A stretch of DNA of 64,000 bases from Carya illinoinensis (lineage: Eukaryota > Streptophyta > Magnoliopsida > Fagales > Juglandaceae). Location of the stretch: positions 12,235,001 through 12,299,000 of the forward strand of contig NC_056764.1 in NCBI RefSeq assembly GCF_018687715.1, given 5' to 3'. Below, piece by piece: positions 12,110 through 24,808 of this stretch (position 1 is its first letter; every line of letters starts with the position of its first letter). Under the pieces are notes generated by a model. That model was not told where the DNA came from. It did no database searches and saw only the letters and a list, made by a program, of their open reading frames with translations. The position numbers and the translations under genes were made by a program.

Positions 12110-12830
12110 ATTGGTTGTGGTTTCTGAATAACATGGATTCTCAGAGTTGCTGGGAAGAATTGATTCCATGCATTGGAAGTAAAAAAGTTGTCTTACTTCC
12201 TAGAAAGGTACTACAGCCACAATTGTGAACAAATTATTATTTTAAAAGCGGTTGCTTCATATGATCTTTAAATATGGTATGCATTTTTTGGTATGTCCAA
12301 TTCGCATAACGATATCAATGTGTTAAAGAGATCTTTTATTTTCACAGAACTTTCCCAACAGTATGCTCATCTACTAAATTACTCAATCAATAGTAATAAT
12401 TACACTCTAGAGCACTACTTTGCTGATAATATTTATCCAAAGTGGTCAACGTTTATAAAGATGATTCCATCTCCACAAGAGAATACGAAGAAAAACTTTA
12501 CAGCAGCACAAAAATAAGAAGAAAGGATGCAAAGAGTGCATTTGCCTTCAACAATGATTTGAAATTGTTTGTAGACTTTCATGAATATTCACAATGGAGA
12601 AGCTAACAAATATAATAAAAATATGTGTTATTCTACATACCATGATCATAAAAAACGAGCATGATGATAATCAGGGATCGAATATCGAGTATGATCAAAT
12701 TGATGATGATATTCTAGAATTGTCGCGCAATCCTACAACTGAACTTATAGACTTCATTCAGTGTCATCATGAAATTAGAAATAGATTGGCACATCATCAT
12801 CTCCAAACAGATCTAATTGAACATGAATAG
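12110..12830 (+). pseudogene. PIF/Harbinger transposase, decayed and N-terminally truncated, copy B
   Basis: The frame at 12293-12517 reads SHNDINVLKRSFIFTELSQQ, then ADNIYPKWSTFIKMIPSPQ. After a frameshift, 12594-12830 gives KLTNIIKICVILHTMII, then DDDILELSRNPTTELIDFIQ and HHEIRNRLAHHHLQTDLIEH. These match the C-terminal half of the transposase domain and the tail of copy A at 10.07-10.9 kb. The region before 12293 is broken (WYAFFGM in another frame). The first catalytic Asp segment is not recognisable. Confidence 0.75.
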
Positions 12831-13320
12831 TAATTATATTCTCAACAATAGACTAACAACAATCCATTATATTTTATCCTCTGATTAGTAGTGACTATAT
12901 ATTTTTGCTTCTTCAATTTCCATTTCCTTAAATATGTTTTTTTTAAGAACATGTAAATTAATGTAGTAATATGTTCATTATTTATAATAGTATGAGCAGT
13001 TATAATGCCAAACTTATTAATAGATTCTATCCATATAGAAAATCATTGTCTAAATCTTTAAGCTCCTAGAATAATTACCACCAAAGGTACAAAGTATAAT
13101 ATACATACATCTAAGTGTTTAACAATAACAGCCAACCTTAGTGTCAAACTCACTTATTAATATTGGAAAAATTATACAAATTGTACTTTGCCTGAATAAC
13201 AAACAAATTACATAAAAAAAAAAAAAAAGTTAGTTTTGTTTAGCATTACATCTCGCCATGATTTCCCTTAGACATTACTAGAAATATATCTGTCGTAGTC
13301 TAGGCACGGTACTCACATTA
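12831..13320. other. spacer inside Harbinger copy B
   Basis: AT-rich, with an A15 run near 13216. No coding signal seen. Confidence 0.4.
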
Positions 13321-14165
13321 ATTAACATGATTCGCTCCTCTCTCTCTAAGTGCTAGCTCTGCTCTCTCATATGCTTCCTTCTTGGCAAGTTCTAGTTTCT
13401 CGTCCTCCAACCTCAATCTCTCGTTTTTTTGTTAGATTCTATTTCCCTCTCTTTCTTGATCATATTGCATCTTCTCGGCCTTGAGCAGAAAAAAAATCTT
13501 TTTCCTGAGTGCATGACTCCTCGAAAAGAGTATACTTTAGCTTGCTTAGCTCACCAATCTCTTTTGCTAGTTTACCTTGAGTCTTACATTTTGTTTTCAT
13601 AGCTTTCCTTCCCACTAGCCTCTCCAATTCAATGACATCATTGTCCACAACATTCTCAGCCTCGATACCATAAATTGAATCTATAGCAGCAACTAAGGTA
13701 CAAGTTGGGGTCGGGGACATCGTCAACCTGTGCTTTAGATCTTCTTTTGTGCAATGCTGAATCCATTTGGGTTAGTTTTTCAACAGGTACTAATAATGCT
13801 CGAACTGAAAGGAGATTTTTTCCAATGATTGGTACATGATCTTTGCTTTATCAAACTTACAATTAAATAATAAAAGAGCAAAATTAATGATCTAGCAGAT
13901 AAAGAAAACATAACTTATAAAAAAGTAAACGCCAAAAGCATATAAAATTGGATGGTTATAACTTATCTTGCCCAGTCATGCCACTTTGATTCAACCATTT
14001 GACTTCGGCTAGTTTAGCACATAATTAATTGGTCACCTTTTGAATAGTTGACCACCGATATATTAATGACCCAATACTTTCTATATACTCATTACAGTAT
14101 TGACTAATTCTTTTCAAAGTTGGGCATATCTTTGGTCCATTACTAATCACAATTGAGGGGGTTAG
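13320..14165 (-). pseudogene. decayed PIF/Harbinger ORF1, copy B
   Basis: The minus-strand frame at 13726-13460 reads IYGIEAENVVDNDVIELERL, then MKTKCKTQGKLAKEIGELSK and LKYTLFEESCTQEKDFF. This aligns with copy A around 9220-9430 (DIEVEHIFNNGIIELERL ... KYTLLEESSA). Upstream (13990-14160) other frames read YIESIGSLIYRWSTIQKVTN and LNQSGMTGQDK, the conserved trihelix-region motifs. Frameshifts make it a pseudogene. Confidence 0.65.
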
Positions 14166-14700
14166 AGAAGGAAAATCTAATGACAACAAAACTCTAATCC
14201 AACTAAAAAAAAAAACTGAACGACATTACTAAATCACAACATAACATCAAGAAATATAATTTATAAATCTAAACAATATTGAGCAGTATGCAAATGGATA
14301 AGACCATAAAAATATAAATGAATGCGTAATATATTGATTAAAACAGAATATTGTAAATGAACAAATAGAGCTGTCACATGCATGTCAGAGCAGGAAATCA
14401 GCATGCAAATATCATAAAGGCTTTAACAAAATAGAAATGAGATACACAATATATGGTACAAAATAGAATGTTTTAATCCAATAATGAGCAGTATGCAAAA
14501 TGAATAAGAACATAAAAATAGAATTGAGAAAGCAAGAAAGTTTTGGTCAAAATATAAATAAGAAAATAAAAAAGTAATGAGATTGGTAGAAAGTAATGCT
14601 AAATGGCTATGTGTCAAATAAATAAACATCACATGAATAAATCCTAGTTAGTCAAGAAACATATAGTGATAGTTAAGAAACTGAATCGAAACTAAATGAG
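14166..14700. other. spacer, no gene seen
   Basis: AT-rich. The phrase ACAAAATAGAA(A/T)G recurs near 14430 and 14460, with nearby AATGAGCAGTATGCAAA / TATTGAGCAGTATGCAAATG copies at 14278 and 14482 suggesting an old local duplication. Confidence 0.4.
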
Positions 14701-16142
14701 TAAGAGCATTCTCATCCGCTTCCATAACGAATGTGTTTCATGGAGCTCAAAACAGTTTTTTTATTTACAACATGCATAAGATAGAAGCTCGATCTTGAAT
14801 GGCTGCAAAACCTTAAACCACAGTTTTTTTTGTGTGAAAACTATCACAAAATATTTAGTGGCCATCATGGTTCAGATTACCCTACCATATAGATTTAGCC
14901 CCATTAAACACTTGTTGATTAGCCTCCTCTCATGGAGTAATTAGAACTATCATCACAACTATATACTAGATATGTAACCCCATAGAATAGGCCTAAATAG
15001 ATAGCAAAAGTTGCAAAGGACAGAAGTATAACTAAACACAAAGGAGAAAAGCAATATATTTAAAAAATAATGAGGTAACTTTATTGAAGGTGCTTGCATA
15101 ATTATTGAGAAAGAAAACAAAAAAACAAAAGAGTCTTGGAGAGAATCCATAAACATTTTTTAAGCTAAAACAGTCTACAATGCAAACCAACATATAACCT
15201 CGAACGGTTGCTAAACAGTCTATGAATGAATTGAAATCAACAAAGAATTCAAACCAACATCAACTCAATTAGTCCAAACTAGGTAATATTAACTCAAATG
15301 GTTGCCATGAATGAAAACAAAGATGGTGAAATCAATTAAAGTAGTATAGAGAATCCATAAACAAAGATAATTTCAAACATTGAAATGAAATCAATTATAG
15401 CAGTAGAGAGGATCCATAAACATCTTTAAATTGAAACAGTGTAGAATGCAAACCAATATATCACCTCGAATAGCTGCCAAACAGTGTATGAATGGATTCA
15501 AACCAACAAACACTTGACTCAAACCAGAATAATGCAATTTATGATAATGATCCAAACTAAAATATATCAACTTGAATTGCTGCTTTGAAGAAAAACCAAG
15601 ATTCAAATTCAAACCATTGAGCAGCAGATAAAATGTAGGGTTTTCGACTTTGAGTGCCCAAAAATCTAAATACATACAACCAACAAGTTGAAACTGTGTA
15701 ATGTCTCAAATGAAAGACATTACATATTCATATTTGAGTGTGTTTGATTTGTGCGAGAGAGAAGGACAGAGTCCAGCCAGGGAGGAAACCAATTCAAGAA
15801 GTGTATTTATGTGAGAGAGAATGATAGAAACTTACATATATTTCGGTTGATAAAGAGAGGCTACTGTTGATGTTGGCAAACAATGCGAAGGAGCGCCGAT
15901 ATGAATGAGGGCAATTGGGAGTGGAGAGAGATTTTTATGCGGGACTGATAGCAAGAAATTAAACGGATGGGTCGACTGAGGATGTACAATGGTTCTCCAT
16001 ATTTGGATAACCATTGTAGCAACCCTAAATCAAATCCCTAATTTACGGATCAGATGGGAGGGGGTTTTTGAGCTTTCCCCAATGTTTTTTCTCATAATAT
16101 AGAGATAACGAATATTTAGGGAGCTGGATGAGAATGCTCTTA
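14701..16142. mobile_element. non-autonomous DNA transposon with 17-bp terminal inverted repeats
   Basis: TAAGAGCATTCTCATCC at 14701-14717 is the exact inverted complement of 16126-16142. The outer TAA/TTA is consistent with the three-base TWA target of PIF/Harbinger-type (Tourist-like) elements, though the two sides differ by one base in register. The body (~1.44 kb) encodes nothing recognisable. It contains a diverged internal direct repeat (15143-15250 and 15409-15512, including AATCCATAAACAT and CAATGCAAACCAA-like words). It adjoins Harbinger copy B and may derive from that family. Confidence 0.75.
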
Positions 16143-17689
16143 AGTGTCTGTCTGTGCGTCTCTCTCAGCCTCACATTATGATTTGAAATTTTTCTCTATG
16201 TTAATTCTACTGCTGGCTCAGAGTTGTAATGATGTATAATCTTTGTACTGAATCTAAAAGGCAAATCCTTTTTTATTTCTTTAGCATATAATGGTGGCTA
16301 ATGATGGGTTAAATTCTTGTATTAAGTAAAATTAAAGAACATAAGATTTGTAAAATTTCAAACAAGGGATTTAATCAAACTTTCCAAGAAATAAAGTGAT
16401 TTAATGTCTTATATTATTTGACATATAAAATTATGTTTATTTGATGATTATTTTTTTATAAGTATGATATATATATATAAAGTAAAATTATGCAATCTCA
16501 AAACGGTATGCTAGTACATATTGATAGCAAAATATTTTATTGTAATGTCTAAACCGAAATGCTGTCCATAATGGAATTCAAAACTTTGATGTACAAGGTT
16601 ATGGGTTTTAACCCAAATATGGATTCACTTTAACTATTATTATTAGCCATCTAATGATTCATTGAATTTTTTAGTGAAATTAGAGTTTAAGCTATGGTTC
16701 AAACCTGACTTGAGGGAGCGTATGTGGCTTCTCACCATCTAGGTCTCTCCTATCTGATTTACAATGGCTATGGTGCTACTATGATCATATCCAAATAGGA
16801 AAGTCACTTTCAATCATTCCATCCTATCATTTTTTGTAAATATGATTAAAATACTTAACGTCAATAAATATGATTGAAATGAAAAAATTATGATGATAAA
16901 TTTAATATGACAAAATAAAAAAACTACCATTTATATATATTTATGTTGTACTTGTAGCAAACAATTATAGATAATTTTATTCATAAACAAGTGAGAAAAA
17001 AGCTGAGAGGGTGGCTTTTCAAGTAGGGACGGCTGGCCATTTGATAATTGGTCGTAGGTTTCAAATTTGAACATGAGTTTTTTGCTTAAATGAGCCTAAA
17101 ACTCTCATTCTTGAGGAAATGATAATCATCTAGGGCTTGTTTTGATGAGGAGATATCATGAGATTTTCATAAACAATTTTGTATGGAAGAGTATAATGTC
17201 ATTCCAAATGTACACAATGTATTTCATATTATCATTCCAAACTTGGTCTCTATATTTTCGTTTCTTTTCTCTCTTTGCATTAATGTTCAATTAAAAGACT
17301 TTTTAAGCTTGGCAAATGAAAGAGAAAAAATTTTCTTTCACTCTGCGCCTCCCCATTTCTCCCTTTTCCATCACACAACCCTACCTAAACCATCTTTAGA
17401 CAAAACTAATCATTATTAATAATACATATAAATAAATTAATTACTCTATCATTATAAAAATAAACCAATAATTAATGGCATCCCTCACTTTTTAAAGTTT
17501 TTATAAAAAATTAAAACTATCTGAATTTATTTTATACATCTACACATATCTCAATGAGACGTATACTCTTATACAAAATTCACTCAAATATCTTAACTTA
17601 CCACTATTTACATATATTCTGAGATACTTTGTATCCAAATGGATCCTTAGCCAAGTTCAAAGCTTGGAGACCAATCCAACATCTTAAGG
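16143..17689. other. intergenic, no gene seen
   Basis: AT-rich spacer with a short (TA)n near 16470. No coding or RNA-gene signal. Confidence 0.55.
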
Positions 17690-18005
17690 CCTTGTTTGGG
17701 AACTCACATCATCTTATTTCATCTGATCTCCTTTCCGAATATCATTAAAATACAAACACCTTTAATTTTAAATCTTCAATTTTTTTTATCTAATCATTAC
17801 TTAATCATTATAACTTTTTCAAACTTTCAAACAAGATACGAAAAACAATTCAACTTTTTTAAATTCTAAAATAAAAATTATATTATAACAATATTTTAAT
17901 TTTGTAATATTTTTATTCAATTTTCTATCACTCATTTCCCGAAACTCAATATAATATCTTAATTTAAATCATTTCACTATTATTCACAAACCATTTCAAT
18001 ACTAA
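17690..18005. mobile_element. MITE-like copy of a recurrent AT-rich family
   Basis: Starts GGCCTTGTTTGGGAACTCAC and continues with words shared with 19580-19925 and 50690-51085: CAACTTTTT, CTAAAATAAAAATTATATTA, TTTTTATTCA and AATATAATATCTTAATT. Clear terminal repeats or a target duplication could not be fixed for this copy. Confidence 0.5.
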
Positions 18006-18700
18006 GAGGGGTATTTCTCTATTGGCCCATCCTAATTGGGCCTGGGCTCAACATTGTAGCCCCGTTCCAGCTTGGGTCTCCCCCTTCTAAGGCCCCATAG
18101 TCGTCAAAGGGGTCCAACCTTCAAGGTTGCATCAGAGGAGGGAGGATGCATAGTGTGGGAAGTCGAATAGGGGGAACAAATGGGACACATCGACTCTGAC
18201 GTCCCCTGTCGCACCTAGCATTAAAGGACTTACGTCAACAGGTAAATAGAGGACGCAAACAACCCTCTATTCTCTGATGAAGGAGACTAGAGAAGATCAC
18301 ATTGTTCACCCACCGCCGATATTTGCCTTGGAAGCCATGCCACATTCAAATCGTAGTCTCAAGAGCCACGCCACATTTAAAGCTTTGCCTCATAACACTA
18401 TGTTACATTAAATACCTAGACTAAGGATAGGGGTGAGACAACTTAACCTTGACACGGAAAACAGAATGTTCCCTCGTAACTTCATATAAAATCTACATCC
18501 CAAATACAAATAATTCTCTTTGAACACTATGATTAAAAAGACAAGATTCTAAGCACTCGAGACTAACTGAGACATCGGAGGTTCCTAGGACCACCTGAAC
18601 CCACCTTCTCCCTTGTGTTTGTAGGTGAAGATCTCGGCCCGAGTTGTCAGAACCTTGTTCAGGCATACAAAATATGACGTTAACAACTACTATTAACATA
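18006..18700 (+). mobile_element. old LTR fragment (gypsy-like), solo
   Basis: A GC-richer block in AT-rich surroundings. It contains a leader-like segment ending in ACTAACTGAGACATCGGAGG, CCACCTGAACCCACC, TTGTTTGTAGG-like sequence and GCCCGAGTTGTCAGAACCTT. This order (TATA-like, then ACTGACTTAGGCATCGGAG-type words) is typical of the R/U5 part of plant gypsy LTRs. No second LTR or internal domain is nearby. Edges are approximate. Confidence 0.5.
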
Positions 18701-18969
18701 TTTAAGCAAGTCCCCCTTCGAGGAATTAGTCTAAACATTTCCTCCAACGAATTTAGCTTGGTTTGGACTTACAATAATTTAATGATTTAGCTTATTTAGT
18801 TATTTGTATATTTGGAATCATAGAAGTGAAGATGAATTTCATTTTCACACGATAAGCATCATTTTATTTGATTGAGATTTTGGGTTCTTATAACTCCTAA
18901 ATAAAGCCACAAAGACAAACATATCTAACTTTAGGATAAGAAATTCTCTCCATTTAAAATGAAAAAATG
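18701..18969. other. spacer, nothing recognised
   Basis: AT-rich sequence between the LTR fragment and the hAT MITE. Confidence 0.4.
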
Positions 18970-19438
18970 CAGTGGCAGACCCACGTTAGTCTTGAGGGGG
19001 GCCATGGTCCACCCAAACTTTTTGAAAACACAATATAATAGATTAATATTATTTCATGAAACATTATCGTCATAATCTGAAATAAATATTAAGTTGTGTT
19101 CTTATAATTTTATTTCTACATGAATGTAGCAAATTATCGAGATATACTTTTATATGTAGTTATATTTTTATGATTTTTTATTCTCTTTTTAATTTACATA
19201 AGAGAAATGATGTTAGTAGTTTTAAGATGTGCAAGCTTCACATACTCTCTTTTAAAAAAGTAGGTAAATATACAACTCATATGAAAAAATTAGTTTTTAA
19301 TGGTGGACCTCGCTCTTTTTTCAAAGAGAATATGTAGTGCTTGCAACCCTACAACTGTATTTATTATTACTATTTACATAAATGTGTCAAAGTAGAAAAG
19401 TTGGCCTCTCCTCAACATAATTACTAGTCCCGCCACTG
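18970..19438. mobile_element. hAT-type MITE, 469 bp
   Basis: The left end CAGTGGCAGACCC is matched by the inverted right end (complement of GGGACTAGT-type CTAGTCCCGCCACTG). Both ends carry CAGTGGC, as in many plant hAT elements (CAGTGGCGGAGCC-type). The flanks are aaaaaatg on the left and aaaaaaatg on the right, compatible with an 8-bp target duplication in an A-rich site. No coding capacity. Confidence 0.75.
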
Positions 19439-19579
19439 AAAAAAATGATTGGAAATGGAAATGATGATGATATTTCATATTTTATACTAACATTTTGAAA
19501 ATAATTATTGTAAAAGTACCTGACAGATCATAAGGCTCCCTTCGCCAAACTCATCCAAACCTAGAAAATAGATTGAATG

Positions 19580-19925
19580 ATAAGGGATTGTTTGGAAATA
19601 ATTTTCATCTCAATTCATCTTATTTAATTTTCTTTTTAAACACAAGCACTTTCAAACTAATAATTACAATTTTTTCAAACTAATCAATACAATTTTTCCA
19701 AACTTTCAAATAAAATACAAAAAATAATTCAACTTTTTCAAACCCAAAATAAAAATAGTATTAAAAAATTATTCTAACAATATATTTTTAACTTTATAAT
19801 ATTTTTTATTCAGTTTTTTTTTCTCATTTTCTGAAATCTAATTAATATTTAATTCAAACTATCTCATTACTATTTATAAATTATTTTATTAATATTCACA
19901 AAATTATCATATAATCTTATTCTTC
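19580..19925. mobile_element. MITE-like copy of the recurrent AT-rich family
   Basis: Begins GGGATTGTTTGGAAATAATT and shares words with the copies at 17.7, 46.3, 50.7 and 60.7 kb (AATAATTCAACTTTTT, ATAAAAATAGTATTAAAAAA, TCTCATTACTATT). Termini diverged. Confidence 0.5.
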
Positions 19926-22900
19926 ATGCATTCCTTAAACAATTCCTTTAAGATGGGTATTATTTTGGATTGGGATTGACGTGTCCTCTTGACGAATTGG
20001 GCTGCATGATGGGTATATGCTAAAGATGTTTTCGGCTTGGTTTGGGCTAAAAAGAGTTTACAATCACTTAGCCCATCCAAATAAATAATATATATATATA
20101 TCGATATATTCTTTTCTTTTATAACGGGCCATTGTCTTCTAACATCCTTCCGAATATGTTTGGCAACAAGAGTTTTTCTGTCTAAGATTTTCTTATTATT
20201 CGAACATCTTTATATCAAAATAATCTAAATTACCCAAAAATTTTATCTCTGTTTTTTAACTATAAAAAGCAAACAACTTTTACAATACCAAATATAAACT
20301 CGTACAAAGATATTCTTCCAACTTCCAAATATATTTTCAATGAGTTCTATCACTATTTCAAAAAGAAAATGTTAATATGACTATTAGATGTGCACATTCA
20401 TATATTTTAATTTTTTAATTTTTTTATGGTTAAAGATATTTAAAAATTAATTAAAATAAAAAGAAAAAGAAATGAAAAAAAAAACAATTTGCATGGTGTG
20501 CATATTTGAGATGCATATTTAGTTTGCACCCTAGCATTGCCATTTTCAAAATCCAATAAAAACATCTTAATCGTAATATATTTTTATTATATTCTACTAT
20601 TTCCCAAGACTTCATAAAACCCATCTTTATAAGTATTTTTAAGGTTTTATAGATTTTCAAATAAGAAAATTTCATTCTAAACATCCCATTACTTACTCCC
20701 ATCTATAACAAGAAAGAGAGGTTTAAGGGAAGAGAACAAAAGGAAAAAAAAAAATATAAAAGTAAATTCTCATAGAAAAGCAAATATTATCGGGCTTTCA
20801 TTTTAATGCGTAATGAATTTTTATTTTTCACAAGATTTTCATTTAGGAAAAAGATAGTAAAAATATCAAATATGTCCAACAAATATGTTCACTTATATAT
20901 TTTTATTTTTTTTAAATAGTTAAAAAAATGACTATTAGTGAATTTATATATATATATATATATATTTTTCTTAATAGTTAAAGATGTTTAAAAAATGATT
21001 AAAGAAGAAAAAACTTATTTATGCTAGTATATATATTTGGTAGGTATATATTTTTTGGAAAAATCTTCTTGTCATCCTCACACTTCACACACCACACTTA
21101 TTTTAATTTTTTTTTTATTTTTTCTATAATAAATATGTAGTGTGTGGATGAGAAATAGAATAATTTAATTAGTTTAATAAGAATAAAATAAAATAAAAAA
21201 TAAAAAAATAAAAAATAATATTTTAATATATAAAATGTGTGGTGTGTGATGTATAGTATTATTTCTCTTTTTTTTTTTTCCTTCAAATTTGGGATTTTAA
21301 AAATAAAATATTTAATTTAGATCATATTAAAATTCAGATTTAAATATTCATCACACATACGTGGTACTTCCTTTTTTCTTTTTGTTTTGAAGTGATCATT
21401 TATACGTATCTTACTTGCTTGTTAGGCAAGCAATATGTATGAATCGAGAAGGATAGCCACTTTCAAAAGCCTGCCGTGAGCATGTGTAAAACGACATGAT
21501 TGGTTAACAGTCTGTAATGTTTACCATTCTTTTCAGACTTCAAATTTCTAGATGCAGGACAAGTTTTGCTGCACGAAATGGACTCTTTTTGCAAGTTTCT
21601 TTTTCTTTTTCTTCACACTGCATAGCCAGGAAAATAGAAAATATGTTTGTGTGTGCCTGTCTGTCAAATAAAGACTTTAGACCATTCCTTATCCTTTGCA
21701 CCTCTGACCTCCCCCAGTTATGGCCTACAAGGAAGAACTTTTATTTGTACCATGACTTCTCCTCTGCTGCATTCGAGAGTCAAGCCCTTACTTTTAATTG
21801 AACGTACACATCCTGTTCCTGAATAGCATCTGCATCTTATCCGGATGCACCCACCCAACTCCAAAATCATATCATATCTTTATCATTTGGGCAAATACAA
21901 GGCTTTTATTTATTTATTTTTTAATTTTTTATCTGCACGACTGATCTAGCACGAGACTGAAAAGTTAAAAAATAAATAATATTTATAGTTATAGAGTAGT
22001 GGCACTTCTTTTAAAAAAATTAATAAATATAAAATTCAAATAAAAAAATTAATTTTTTAATAATAAATTTTACTCTTTTTTTTTTTAAAAGATCAAAGCA
22101 CCAACTATCATAGAGTGGTTCTTCTTTTAAAAAAAATTAATAAATATAAAATTTAATAAAAATATTAATTTTTTAATAATAAAATTTACACATTTTTTAA
22201 AAGGACGTCAGAGCGCCAACTGTAGAATAATCACCCATTCCGTCCGGCGTCAAATTTTAATTATAAATTTTTTTGGTTATAACGTGGCTCCTAGAGGATG
22301 AGAGACCACCCTCATTGATTTTGACTTTTGGTGGTCAAACGGCCTACGCCCCTTTTGGTAGCCGACCGATCAACGTAATTTTTTAAAAAATAATTATGAA
22401 AATAAACTTATATATTACACATTTATCCATGCAATTGTTATTCTTTCCATTTTTGGGAAGAATGGCCATGCCCCCATATTCCCATATTCTTTCCATGCTA
22501 TTCTCATAAAACAAAAGGATATGGATTGACTAATATTCCTTTTCTAGGGCCATATGTGGCGAAGTAAACATACCTTAAGTAAAAAATGACTGTGTTGTAA
22601 AAAAAAGGGAAGCCTCCGTTAAAATTTTAAATTATTTATATCTATTGATATAGTTTTTTAAAACAAAATTTATTCTTATATTTGATTTGGATTTTAAAAT
22701 TTAATAAATTTTTAAAATAGCTGATCTCTAAAGTTTACATATTACTAATGCATTGAATGAATAAAAAATTATACTTTGTAATATATTTTTCTTTTTACGA
22801 ATAAAAAATTTTGCTCATCATCTTTATATACTATACATTATACATAATTTTTTTTCTATTATTAAATATGTGATATATAGATAATGAGTGAAAAAATTTA

Positions 22901-23640
22901 ATTAGTTTAAAAATAAATAAAATTAAAAAAATAATAAAAATAAATATGACGTATGTAACGTTTGTGGATCATGAGTAGCAAATGGTTCAATACACATGCA
23001 TCATTCTTATCCACTTGCCTTTGCCAACTCATGAAAGAATTTTTCCGACAAAAAAACAAAAAAACCAATGTCCTTACTAAGATCGATTGCTCAAACCTTG
23101 AACGTAGTCCGCAGGTGGGAAATGTGGCATGAAACTCTGAACACAACTGTCTTGCACAACTTAAAAGTTATAGTTGTGGATCTATAATTACTGTATAATT
23201 ATTTTAAATAAATATGAAATAAAAAATTTAAATAAAAAATTAATTTTTAACCGTAAACTATATATTTTTTTTAAAAGAGACTATATAATATTTATGTATT
23301 TTATGACTATACGTAACATTAGCCATGGCTCTAACTTAATTGCCATGCAACACAATTTCATATCTATATACAAAGGGTTGTATTTTAAACCCATCCGAAA
23401 TATCACTAAATTAAAAGATCTAAATTAGTTGGTGCTTCGATAATTTAAAAGGAAAAAGAAAACATTTTAATGAAAATGAAAATATGATTATATCTTGAAC
23501 ACGCGCAACCCAACCCTCTTCCTCCGTTCTTTACTTTAGGAAAATTTTAGAAAGTTAAATTTCTAAAAATTTACAAACAATATGGTTCCGGTAGACTAGC
23601 TACAATAGATCTAGAATTCGGAGTGTTGTAGACAACAAAC
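19926..23640. other. AT-rich intergenic tract, no gene seen
   Basis: Contains simple (TA)n at 20088-20102 and 20945-20964. A palindromic stretch lies around 21075-21250 (CACACACCACAC ... GTGTGGTGTGTG), likely a degenerate MITE. A tandem duplication of ~115 bp occupies 21990-22225 (TTCTTTTAAAAAAA(A)TTAATAAATATAAAATT twice). The short open frames at 21517-21801 and 22907-23146 show no known motif, and I do not call them genes. Confidence 0.55.
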
Positions 23641-23645
23641 TATGT

Positions 23646-23893
23646 TCACGAATAGGGTGGGGAATCCAAGTTGTTCCCAGTTGGAGTTGGGCCCGAGGTT
23701 GTGGAATTTGAGGTGAGAGAGGGTACAGTTTCAGTGCGATTCTGTCCGAACCTAGGCACCAAGGAGCAGAGTGTGGCCTCCAGGCTTTAGAGAATGTTAC
23801 CCTTAATCCCATCTCTCCTCAAGGTTCAATTTGTTTGTGGGTGTTCTTGGCTTTCGATTCTGTAACCGTCATTTTCGTGGATTGGACATCCAT
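23646..23893 (-). pseudogene. decayed copy 1 of the triplicated small gene
   Basis: From the ATG at 23893 the frame reads MDVQSTKMTVTESKAKN, aligning with MDTVLKKMMIEKPKAKN of copy 2, then hits a stop after ~24 codons. After frame breaks, the C-terminal part is recognisable as SNSTTSGPTPTG (copy 2: DSTTPGPTPTE). The central LPPRRGG motif is lost. The TATA box and downstream flank are conserved with the other copies, so this is a dead paralog from the same duplication. Confidence 0.75.
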
Positions 23894-23989
23894 TATTTGG
23901 AAGGCAGAGAGAAAGGATGCTGAGAAACAGAGGTGTACAGGGCAAAGAACATAGACAAGATATGGAACCAAAAGAGGTACTGCAAAGTT

Positions 23990-23998
23990 ATATTTATA
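23990..23998 (-). promoter_or_regulatory. TATA box of small-gene copy 1
   Basis: The minus strand reads CTATAAATATAACTTTGCAG; copy 2 has TTATAAATATCACTCTGCAG at the equivalent place (47491-47499). Conservation between paralogs supports this as a core promoter, though copy 1 is now a pseudogene. Confidence 0.6.
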
Positions 23999-24074
23999 GG
24001 GAAATCCTACTCTAGGTGGTGCTAGATTTTGTTACATATGTTGATAAGATTCAAATTTCCAATAGATACATATA

Positions 24075-24080
<6 letters not shown>

Positions 24081-24109
<29 letters not shown>
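24081..24109. repeat. (TG)n(TA)n microsatellite
   Basis: A short TG run followed by about 12 TA dinucleotides. Confidence 0.85.
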
Positions 24110-24110
<1 letters not shown>

Positions 24111-24173
24111 TGGAATAATAAAATTTAGAATAAATTATAAAATTCAAACAAAGAAAAATACCCAAGTCGTCAA

Positions 24174-24747
24174 AAAGAACTACAAAAATAAATCCTATAA
24201 ATTGAAATGATATAATAAGTTACATCTTTATCAAAATAAAGAGATCTGCAGTTTAATTTATTACATCATATTTAGAAAATAAATGTTCAAGATTCACTCC
24301 CCACAGGAAAGGAGTATTTCTCGAAATAAGACAATTTTTTTTTTTTTTTTATTCTTAATGAAAACAGATGTCAACCTCGGCGTGTTTCTGCAAGTTGCTT
24401 GCTTACCAAGGAACTTTTTAGGGCCATACTACGCAGTTCTAACAGCTATAATTTTGAAGTATTTGCTTTGGTTTTTGTCCGTTCTCGCACTTAAATAAAA
24501 AGATTTTGATTTTTTAGAACTTTTTAACCAAACTCTAAATGTTAGAGTTTAGGAAAAAGATAAATGCATGGAGTGGTTTCATAATATTTATTGAACATAT
24601 ATAATTGAACGAGAAAATTAAAACTTACCGCACGGGACTTAATCCCAAAATAAACGTCGTGGATGGCACAAATATAATGAATTTGGAGGTCACAAAAGAT
24701 GACATCAACGCGGTATTTTATGATAACGATTTTCAAATATATGAGTG

Positions 24748-24808
<61 letters not shown>

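Noticed and set aside
21517..21801. 94-aa plus-strand frame
   Set aside because: No known motif, no paralog, and AT-rich surroundings; possible chance ORF.
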